The translations under genes were made by a program, and so were the position numbers. 13,105 nucleotides of DNA, taken from contig JAGUYA010000061.1 of assembly GCA_020061545.1 (NCBI GenBank), forward strand, positions 1-13,105, given 5' to 3'. This document shows positions 6,734 through 13,105 of this stretch, in pieces. This DNA is from Candidatus Omnitrophota bacterium (lineage in GTDB: Bacteria > Omnitrophota > Gorgyraeia > Gygaellales > Profunditerraquicolaceae). The first letter of the stretch is position 1. The number at the start of each line of letters is the position of its first letter. Under the pieces are notes generated by a model. The model searched no databases and had not been told where the DNA came from. It was given only the letters and a program-made list of their open reading frames with translations.

Positions 6734-7576
6734 TTATTGCTGTAACTTCGCTGCTTCAACGACATTGCGCATCAACATAGTTACGGTCAAAGGACCTACG
6801 CCGCCAGGAACTGGTGTAATATACGAGGCGCGTTTTTCTGCGACTTCAAATTCTACGTCACCGACGATTTTATCTGCCACTCTATTTATCCCCACATCAA
6901 TGACAATCGCATCTTCTTTAATCCATTCACCTTTAATAAGACCTGCTTTTCCTACTGCTACAATTAAAACTTCTGCCTGTCTTACATGTTCTTCTAATTT
7001 TCCTGCTTTTGATGTGCCAATATGACAGACAGTAACGGTGGCGAATTTATCTAATAACAGAAGGGCTAGCGGTTTACCTACAATTTCACTATGACCTACC
7101 ACCACTACTTCTTTACCATAGAGATTTACGCCTGTGGAATTCAACAGTTCCATAACTGCTGCAGGCGTACAAGGTAAAATTTTGGCTTTGCCAAAGACTA
7201 TCTTACCTATATTAGCCGGATGCATTCCTTCTACATCTTTCTCAGGTAAGATAAATTGGCTTATTTTCTTATAATCTATCTGGCTAGGAAGCGGCAGCTG
7301 GATAATGATACCATTTACAGATTTATCTGCATTTAGTTTTTGTATAAATTCAATGAGTGTGGTTTCGGTGGTATCTTGCTTTAATTTATGGAACTGATAT
7401 TCTATGCCTAAGCTCTCTGCAGTTTTCTCCTGTGATTTCGCATAGGCTTCAGCGCCCGCATTATCGCCCACCTGAATACTGGCTAAAACCGGTTTTTTCT
7501 TTAAAGAGCTAACCTGTTGTTTGATTTCCTCTTTTATTTTTTCTGCTAATGGCTTACCTTCTAATAATTTTGCCAA
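6734..7576 (-). CDS. folD: FolD-family methylenetetrahydrofolate dehydrogenase, probably without cyclohydrolase activity
   Basis: Interconverts methenyl-THF and methylene-THF with NAD(P). Its 280 residues are normal for FolD. Clear family motifs are VNGIIIQLPLP (residues 87-97), PCTPAAV, VVGHSEIVGKP and PVPGGVGPLTVTML. Ungapped alignment to E. coli FolD puts Tyr45 at Tyr50 and Gln93 at Gln98. The catalytic Lys54 position is Gln49 and the Asp121 position is Glu116. That lysine is needed for cyclohydrolysis in studied bifunctional enzymes, and the adjacent fchA supplies a separate cyclohydrolase, so I infer a dehydrogenase-only enzyme. The start is TTG 7576, chosen because GGAGGAG lies 4 nt upstream and because the protein then begins AKLLEGKPLA like its relatives. 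It overlaps fchA by 23 bp. A 482-bp repeat-filled gap follows it. Confidence 0.93.
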   Translation of the reverse strand: MAKLLEGKPLAEKIKEEIKQQVSSLKKKPVLASIQVGDNAGAEAYAKSQEKTAESLGIEYQFHKLKQDTTETTLIEFIQKLNADKSVNGIIIQLPLPSQIDYKKISQFILPEKDVEGMHPANIGKIVFGKAKILPCTPAAVMELLNSTGVNLYGKEVVVVGHSEIVGKPLALLLLDKFATVTVCHIGTSKAGKLEEHVRQAEVLIVAVGKAGLIKGEWIKEDAIVIDVGINRVADKIVGDVEFEVAEKRASYITPVPGGVGPLTVTMLMRNVVEAAKLQQ

Positions 7577-8117
7577 CTTTCTCCTCCATCTCTAATCTTA
7601 TTCTTTTGATGACCTTTTCTTTCTGTACTAATTCTTTCTTTATAACTTTGGTTAATTTTTTGTCAACGAGTGATTTTAGATTTATCTCTACATTAAAATA
7701 TGCCGAAACGAAGCTAGATTCTAATAAAATTGCTGCCACTGCTACATCAGTAATAAGATTAACGTTGCCCTTGGTTATCAACACAGGACATAACTTTATG
7801 CCTTCAAAGCATAACCGGCAGACCATAAAGGGAACATCCAGGGCATCCCTGATATTTTTACTTTTATAAGCCACTACATCCAAATCTACTAAATTCAAAA
7901 ACTCTTCTCTTAATTTCTCAGATTTTTCTAATATTTTCTTCAGTTCATTTTCATATTTAGCGTATTTGGGTTTGCCTAAGGTAAAATTCACTACCATGCT
8001 GATTAAAGATGTACCCAATCCTGCAGTCAAAGCGCTAGCTGAACCTCCGCCTGGTGCAGGAAGCTTAGCTGCTAAATCATCCAAATATTTTTTGAGAGTT
8101 CCGTCTTTATAGCTCAT
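7554..8117 (-). CDS. fchA: Methenyltetrahydrofolate cyclohydrolase (formimidoyl-THF cyclodeaminase family)
   Basis: Interconverts 10-formyl-THF or 5-formimino-THF and 5,10-methenyl-THF. It belongs to the FTCD C-terminal (cyclodeaminase) family, recognisable from PAPGGGSASALTAGLG (residues 20-35), MVVNFTLG, and the later VNLITDVAVAAILLESSF and INLKSL segments. At 187 residues it is shorter than the usual 200-210. The deficit lies after LVDLDVVAY, where relatives usually carry a longer loop, and the common Asp-Glu-Asp there reads Asp-Leu-Asp. It overlaps fhs by ATGA and folD by 23 bp, a strong sign of translational coupling, and so sits between the enzymes for the steps before and after its own. 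The alternative reading, a histidine-degradation cyclodeaminase, is unlikely in this context. Confidence 0.9.
   Translation of the reverse strand: MSYKDGTLKKYLDDLAAKLPAPGGGSASALTAGLGTSLISMVVNFTLGKPKYAKYENELKKILEKSEKLREEFLNLVDLDVVAYKSKNIRDALDVPFMVCRLCFEGIKLCPVLITKGNVNLITDVAVAAILLESSFVSAYFNVEINLKSLVDKKLTKVIKKELVQKEKVIKRIRLEMEEKVGKIIRR
7581..7587 (-). promoter_or_regulatory. Ribosome binding site that fixes the TTG start of folD
   Basis: GGAGGAG on the minus strand ends 4 nt before TTG 7576, inside the last codons of fchA. No in-frame ATG or GTG fits the family N-terminus, so this site decides the unusual start. Confidence 0.75.
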
Positions 8118-9838
8118 GATAATCCGATGATATCTCCTTTCTCATCAATATCAATATTTTCACCCACTGGGTGACTGGGTAAGCCAGGCATAGTCTGCAT
8201 TTTACCACACAGAGGATATAAAAATCCTGCGCCAATGGAAGCGCGGATATCTCTTATGGGTAAAATAAAGTCTCTGGGTCTGCCTTTAACATTCGGGTCG
8301 TGAGATAATGAGAGGTGCGTCTTGGCCATACAGATAGGTAGCTTATCCCAGCCGCGTTGCGTAAATAATTTAATCTTCTCTTCGGCCAAATCCGCGTATT
8401 CTACATCCTTGGCACCATAAATCTTAGTAGCAATAATTTCAATTTTTTCTTTAATGGGTATATCTAAAGGATAAAGGAATTTGAATTTCTTCGGTAAACT
8501 GGCGGCTTTAATTACTGCTTTGGCTAAATCTAATCCGCCTTTTGAACCCTTTAGCCAGACCTCGCTGATTTCACAGGCATCTGCACCAAATTCTAGAGCC
8601 CTCTTTTTCACTAAATCTATTTCTTTATCGGTATCGGCTGTAAATCGGTTAACGGCCACCACTACAGGCACGCCAAACATCTTTACATTTTCTATATGTT
8701 TTTCTAAATTGCATATTCCTTCTTCCAACGCAGAAAGATTTTCTTTGACTAAACCCTCATCTAAAGGTTTACCAGCAACCACTCTAAATTTACCACTGTG
8801 CATCTTTAATGCGCGTATTGAACAGACTATAACCACTGTATCAGGAACAAGACCGCTTATACGGCATTTGATATCAAAGAATTTTTCTGTGCCGCAGTCA
8901 GCCCCAAAGCCTGTCTCCGTAACTACATATTCAGAAAAAGTCAAAGCAATCTTATCCGCTAATATCGAACTATTTCCGTGGGCAATATTCGCAAAAGGTC
9001 CGGCGTGTACAAAACAAGGCGTATGCTCAATGGTCTGAATTAGGTTAGGTTTTATAGCCTCTTTCAAAAGTACTGCCATACTTCCTGCAACCTTAATATC
9101 TTCTGTCGTGACAGGCTTACCATTAAAAGTATCTGCTAAAACGACTCTGCCGATACGCTGGCGCAGGTCTTTTAAACTATTGCTTAAGGCTAATATGGCC
9201 ATTATTTCTGAGGCAACGGTAATATCAAATCCCGTATCCCGCGGAATACCATCCTCTTTTGCGCCTAAGCCCACTTTTACGTTCCTTAAAAACCTATCGC
9301 TTACATCTACTACCCGACGCCAGTATATCTTGTCAGGATTGATATTGAGCATATTACCTTTAAATACAGAATTATCCAGAAACGCGGCTGCCAGATTATG
9401 GGCTAAACCCACTGCATGCACATCACCGGTAAAATTGAGATTAAAATCTTCCATAGGTAGAATTTGAGAGTATCCGCCTCCGGCAGCACCGCCCTTTATA
9501 CCAAAAACCGGACCCAGGGAGGGCTGTCTAATACAAGTAGTGGTAAGTTCCCCTAACTTATTTAAAGCCATAGAAAGCCCTATCGCGGTTACGGTTTTGC
9601 CTTCGCCCAAGGGTGTAGGAGTGATGGCAGTAACCAAAATATATTTACCCCGCTCCTGCACGCAGGGGCGGGGTTTACCCTTTTTCTCATCCTTAATTTT
9701 ATCTAGAATACTTAAGTCTATCTTGGCAATATGGTGGCCATAAGGGATAAGGTACTTTTTATCAATTTTGAGTTTTTTAGCTATCTTTTCTATGGGTTCT
9801 TTTTTTGCCCTCTGGACAATTTCAATATCAGACAGCAT
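8114..9838 (-). CDS. fhs: Formate--tetrahydrofolate ligase (10-formyl-THF synthetase)
   Basis: Uses ATP to join formate to THF and so starts the methyl branch of the Wood-Ljungdahl pathway. The 574 residues are slightly longer than the typical 555-560. The nucleotide-binding TPTPLGEGKT is at residues 73-82. It is followed by the family-typical RQPSLGPVFGIKGGAAGGG and FNLNFTGDVHAVGLAHN blocks and, near the end, GFLYPLCGKMQTMPGLPSHP. Everything needed appears intact. ATG 9838 has an excellent AGGAGG site 5 nt upstream, which overlaps the stop codon of yraN, and its own stop overlaps the fchA start as ATGA. The identification is unambiguous. In an isolated genome Fhs could serve only one-carbon metabolism; with cooS and acsB downstream an autotrophic or acetogenic role is more likely. 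Confidence 0.97.
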   Translation of the reverse strand: MLSDIEIVQRAKKEPIEKIAKKLKIDKKYLIPYGHHIAKIDLSILDKIKDEKKGKPRPCVQERGKYILVTAITPTPLGEGKTVTAIGLSMALNKLGELTTTCIRQPSLGPVFGIKGGAAGGGYSQILPMEDFNLNFTGDVHAVGLAHNLAAAFLDNSVFKGNMLNINPDKIYWRRVVDVSDRFLRNVKVGLGAKEDGIPRDTGFDITVASEIMAILALSNSLKDLRQRIGRVVLADTFNGKPVTTEDIKVAGSMAVLLKEAIKPNLIQTIEHTPCFVHAGPFANIAHGNSSILADKIALTFSEYVVTETGFGADCGTEKFFDIKCRISGLVPDTVVIVCSIRALKMHSGKFRVVAGKPLDEGLVKENLSALEEGICNLEKHIENVKMFGVPVVVAVNRFTADTDKEIDLVKKRALEFGADACEISEVWLKGSKGGLDLAKAVIKAASLPKKFKFLYPLDIPIKEKIEIIATKIYGAKDVEYADLAEEKIKLFTQRGWDKLPICMAKTHLSLSHDPNVKGRPRDFILPIRDIRASIGAGFLYPLCGKMQTMPGLPSHPVGENIDIDEKGDIIGLS

Positions 9839-9842
9839 AAAA

Positions 9843-9850
9843 TCCTCCTA
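9843..9850 (-). promoter_or_regulatory. fhs ribosome binding site overlapping the yraN stop codon
   Basis: TAGGAGGA on the minus strand lies 4 nt before ATG 9838. Its TAG (9848-9850) is also the stop codon of yraN, so ribosomes finishing yraN end on the fhs initiation signal. This physically links the housekeeping genes to the pathway genes. Confidence 0.8.
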
Positions 9851-10228
9851 ATAAACAAAGTCCTTGTCTAATTCAAAGGCATCTTTAATCAAATCCAATT
9901 TGGGTGCGTTTTCTGAATATATTATAGAGACCACATCAAACCTGGCCTTTTTGTCTAAAAGATGATTTTTCTTAAGATACATCAGTGCGGCCTTAGAAAT
10001 CTGTCTTTGTTTAAAACCTGAAATTGCCTCCTGTGGTGTCCCGTGTTTATCTGAATGCCTGGTTTTTACTTCTACGAAACAGATTGTATCTTTATCATAA
10101 GCAACAATATCTATTTCGCCTAATTTTGTTTTATAATTTCTGGCGAGAATTCTATAGCCGCTCTCTTCTAATAAAGCTACGGCTAATTCCTCTCCTGATT
10201 TTCCTAGAGTTAGATGTTGTTTATACAC
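9848..10228 (-). CDS. yraN: YraN/UPF0102 family predicted endonuclease-like protein
   Basis: A 126-residue protein of the UPF0102 family, which has a restriction-endonuclease-like fold and no well-defined role. Motifs are GKSGEELAV (9-17), GEIDIVAYD (37-45) and FVEVKTR (51-57), giving the PD-(D/E)xK-like set Glu38, Asp40, Glu53 and Lys55, followed by RFDVV (97-101). Start GTG 10228 is chosen because it places the conserved GxxGE segment at the usual distance from the N-terminus. It overlaps the end of rnhB by 19 bp. The rnhB-yraN pair is a common neighbourhood in bacteria, which supports the call. The ribosome binding site is weak, so translation is probably coupled to rnhB. Function in DNA processing is inferred from the fold only. 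Confidence 0.88.
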   Translation of the reverse strand: MYKQHLTLGKSGEELAVALLEESGYRILARNYKTKLGEIDIVAYDKDTICFVEVKTRHSDKHGTPQEAISGFKQRQISKAALMYLKKNHLLDKKARFDVVSIIYSENAPKLDLIKDAFELDKDFVY

Positions 10229-10824
10229 GCCAAAAAGCTCTTTCTATGGATTGTAGATGGACCAAATCTTTTCACCAGCAACCTGTGCCTTTTTGTAGGA
10301 TAACCTTTATGTTGCCAAAATCCGTATTGTGGATACAGCTCATCGTATAAAGACATAATGCGGTCGCGGATAACCTTAGCTAAAATGGAAGCACAGGCAA
10401 TAGTTTTAGACTTAGAATCACCTTTGATAATCTTTGTAAAAGGTAAATTAATATCCAGATTTACATTTCCGTCCACAATGATATGGATGTGTTTTTTGGG
10501 ACTTTTTTTCAGTTTATCAAGAAGAGTTAGTATCGCCGCTTCCATGGCACGGCGCGTGGCTACTAAGATATTTAAGCGGTCGATTATTTTTTCGTTTATT
10601 ACTCCGATACCAAATACGGATTTCTGAATAATTTCGGAAAACGCCTTTTCTCTTTGCGAAGAGGTTAATTTCTTGGAATCGTCTATGCGGTTTTTAAAAG
10701 ATGCGGTTTTTAAAGCTACTGCTGCTGCTACCACCGGCCCTGCCAAAGGACCGCGGCCTGCTTCATCTACACCGATAATCAAACTATAACCTTTCTTTTT
10801 TAACTTTCTCTCGTAATAAAGCAC
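10210..10824 (-). CDS. rnhB: Ribonuclease HII
   Basis: Cleaves the RNA strand of RNA-DNA hybrids and removes misincorporated ribonucleotides. The 204 residues are normal for the family. GVDEAGRGPLAGPVVAAA (18-35) carries catalytic Asp20 and Glu21. VDGN gives Asp118, and ASILAKVIRDRIM gives Asp154, so the four carboxylates of the active site are present. KGDSKS (134-139) and QHKGYPTKRH (171-180) are also typical. Start GTG 10824 lies 3 bp after the rplS stop. There is no Shine-Dalgarno site, so reinitiation after rplS is likely. An ATG start at a sensible position is absent, and the LYYERKLKKKGY leader matches the family. The rplS-rnhB-yraN order is widely conserved. Confidence 0.95.
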   Translation of the reverse strand: MLYYERKLKKKGYSLIIGVDEAGRGPLAGPVVAAAVALKTASFKNRIDDSKKLTSSQREKAFSEIIQKSVFGIGVINEKIIDRLNILVATRRAMEAAILTLLDKLKKSPKKHIHIIVDGNVNLDINLPFTKIIKGDSKSKTIACASILAKVIRDRIMSLYDELYPQYGFWQHKGYPTKRHRLLVKRFGPSTIHRKSFLACINNI

Positions 10825-10827
10825 TTT

Positions 10828-11190
10828 TTAGCGAGTGTTAGATTTTTCTTCCTGAGTTTCAATTTTGGTGGCGCGCTTTCCCACCTTACCGCGCAGATAA
10901 TAAAGCTTTGCCCTCCCTACCTTGCCTGAACGGATAACCTCGATACGTTCAATACTTGGCGAATATACAGGAAAAACACGCTCAATTCCTTCACCGTAAG
11001 AAACCTTCCTGACTGTGAAGTTTTCTCTTCCCCCGCTTCCTTTCTTGGCAATCACTATGCCCTCAAAGGGATGTAAGCGCACTTTGTCCGCCTCAGGGAT
11101 TTTGACCATTACTTTTACTGTATCGCCCACATTAAATCTAGGGATTTCTTTTTTAATATATTCGGATTCAATGAGTTTTATCTTATCCAT
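10828..11190 (-). CDS. rplS: 50S ribosomal protein L19
   Basis: A protein of the large ribosomal subunit near the interface with the small subunit. The 120 residues cover the full family: an N-terminal helix, [47 protein letters not shown] and the C-terminal [14 protein letters not shown] signature. A short charged tail follows. ATG 11190 has a strong AAGGAGGA site 4 nt upstream, the best in this part of the window, as expected for a highly expressed gene. It lies 17 bp after trmD, its usual neighbour. Confidence 0.97.
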   Translation of the reverse strand: MDKIKLIESEYIKKEIPRFNVGDTVKVMVKIPEADKVRLHPFEGIVIAKKGSGGRENFTVRKVSYGEGIERVFPVYSPSIERIEVIRSGKVGRAKLYYLRGKVGKRATKIETQEEKSNTR

Positions 11191-11194
11191 TTCG

Positions 11195-11202
11195 TCCTCC
11201 TT
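11195..11202 (-). promoter_or_regulatory. Strong rplS ribosome binding site
   Basis: AAGGAGGA on the minus strand ends 4 nt before ATG 11190 and fixes the rplS start. Several neighbouring genes lack any such site. Confidence 0.8.
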
Positions 11203-11207
11203 AACGC

Positions 11208-11897
11208 TTACTTACCTAATAAATCCGGTCTTTTATTTTTGGTAATTTTGACGGCTTGTTTCTTTCTCCAATCCGCTATTTTTTTGTGATTACCAGAGAG
11301 AAGGATTGCCGGTACTTTCATGCCCTGATAATTGGCGGGTCTTGTATACTGGGGATACTCCAATAGATTACCTGCAAATGATTCAAAATTCAAGGAATTT
11401 TTATCGCCTAAAACGCCGGGAATGAGCCGCACCAGGCAGTCTACCAGGACCATGGCCGGTAATTCTCCGCCGGTTAAAACATAATCGCCGATAGAAATCT
11501 CCTCATCTACGAGATAAAGCCTTACCCTCTCATCTATACCTTCATAATGTCCACAGATTAAAATCAGATGTTTAGATCTGGCTAATCTCTTGGCTGTTCT
11601 TTGATTTAATTTTTTACCTTGCGGGCTAAGCAATATAACTCTGGTCTTTGGTGTGAGGTCTTTGGTCTTAAATTTTAAGTCTTCTACTGCCCGAAATATA
11701 GGGTCTGGACTCATCACCATGCCCGAGCCGCCGCCAAAGGGACGGTCATCCACTTTCTTATGTTTATCTAAAGTATAGTCTCTTAAGTTATGGATATAAA
11801 TTCTGACCTTGCCTTTATTTTGCGCCCGTTTAATGATGGATTCGTTCAACACCGGCGCAAACATTTTGGGAAATATGGTAATAATGTCTATGCGCAT
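11208..11897 (-). CDS. trmD: tRNA (guanine-N1-)-methyltransferase TrmD
   Basis: Methylates G37 of tRNAs with S-adenosylmethionine and so prevents +1 frameshifting. The 229 residues contain the SPOUT knot signatures: [11 protein letters not shown] (50-60), LSPQGK (90-95), [11 protein letters not shown] (115-125) and [15 protein letters not shown] (135-149). It ends soon after KRPDLL, so the C-terminal extension of E. coli TrmD (255 residues) is missing, as in many shorter homologues. At the position of E. coli Asp169, the proposed general base, this protein has Glu172 (ESF rather than DSF). I believe other bacterial TrmDs share this, so activity is probably kept. ATG 11897 is 3 bp after the tgt stop, with AGGA 8 nt upstream inside the end of tgt. 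The rimM and rpsP genes that usually precede trmD are replaced here by tgt. Confidence 0.96.
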   Translation of the reverse strand: MRIDIITIFPKMFAPVLNESIIKRAQNKGKVRIYIHNLRDYTLDKHKKVDDRPFGGGSGMVMSPDPIFRAVEDLKFKTKDLTPKTRVILLSPQGKKLNQRTAKRLARSKHLILICGHYEGIDERVRLYLVDEEISIGDYVLTGGELPAMVLVDCLVRLIPGVLGDKNSLNFESFAGNLLEYPQYTRPANYQGMKVPAILLSGNHKKIADWRKKQAVKITKNKRPDLLGK

Positions 11898-11900
11898 AAT

Positions 11901-13102
<1,202 letters not shown>

Positions 13103-13105
13103 CCC

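Noticed and set aside
8481..9038. A 185-codon plus-strand frame, and another at 9108-9467.
   Set aside because: Both lie opposite fhs, a clear full-length enzyme, and their translations show no family features. They are shadow frames.

Overview
The window is one continuous run of genes on the minus strand, transcribed from high to low coordinates. There are 13 protein-coding genes and no rRNA, tRNA or CRISPR array. The genes are Gram-negative-style housekeeping genes plus a bacterial Wood-Ljungdahl (reductive acetyl-CoA) pathway, in AT-rich DNA. This suggests an anaerobic acetogen-like or CO-metabolising bacterium. The palindromic and heptamer repeats in the gaps remind me of candidate phyla such as Omnitrophota, but the sequence alone does not settle the taxon.

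Layout in transcription order. (1) 13046 to 9848 is a tight translation and RNA-processing block: tgt, trmD, rplS, rnhB, yraN. Gaps are 3 to 17 bp, or the genes overlap. (2) 9838 to 6734 is the tetrahydrofolate branch: fhs, fchA, folD, joined by 4- and 23-bp overlaps. The yraN stop codon lies inside the fhs ribosome binding site, so blocks 1 and 2 look like one transcription unit. (3) 6733 to 6252 is a 482-bp non-coding stretch holding two large inverted-repeat structures. (4) 6251 to 1 is the rest of the pathway: metF, cooS (CO dehydrogenase), a four-cluster ferredoxin, a FAD/NAD(P) oxidoreductase, and acsB (acetyl-CoA synthase). acsB is cut by the window edge just before its expected A-cluster cysteines.

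How the genes work together. Fhs makes 10-formyl-THF from formate. FchA and FolD take it to methylene-THF, and MetF reduces that to methyl-THF. CooS interconverts CO2 and CO, and AcsB joins the methyl group, CO and CoA into acetyl-CoA. The ferredoxin and oxidoreductase probably connect CooS electrons to NAD(P)H. Formate dehydrogenase, metV, the corrinoid protein (acsC/acsD) and the methyltransferase (acsE) are not in the window.

Two themes deserve attention. First, FolD lacks the cyclohydrolase lysine (Gln instead) and has Glu for a second active-site Asp, while a separate cyclohydrolase (FchA) is encoded right beside it. This suggests the two activities have been split. Second, every gap of 50 bp or more is filled with palindromic or 7-bp tandem repeats. 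One heptamer array lies inside the tgt coding region, where a change of one unit would shift the frame.
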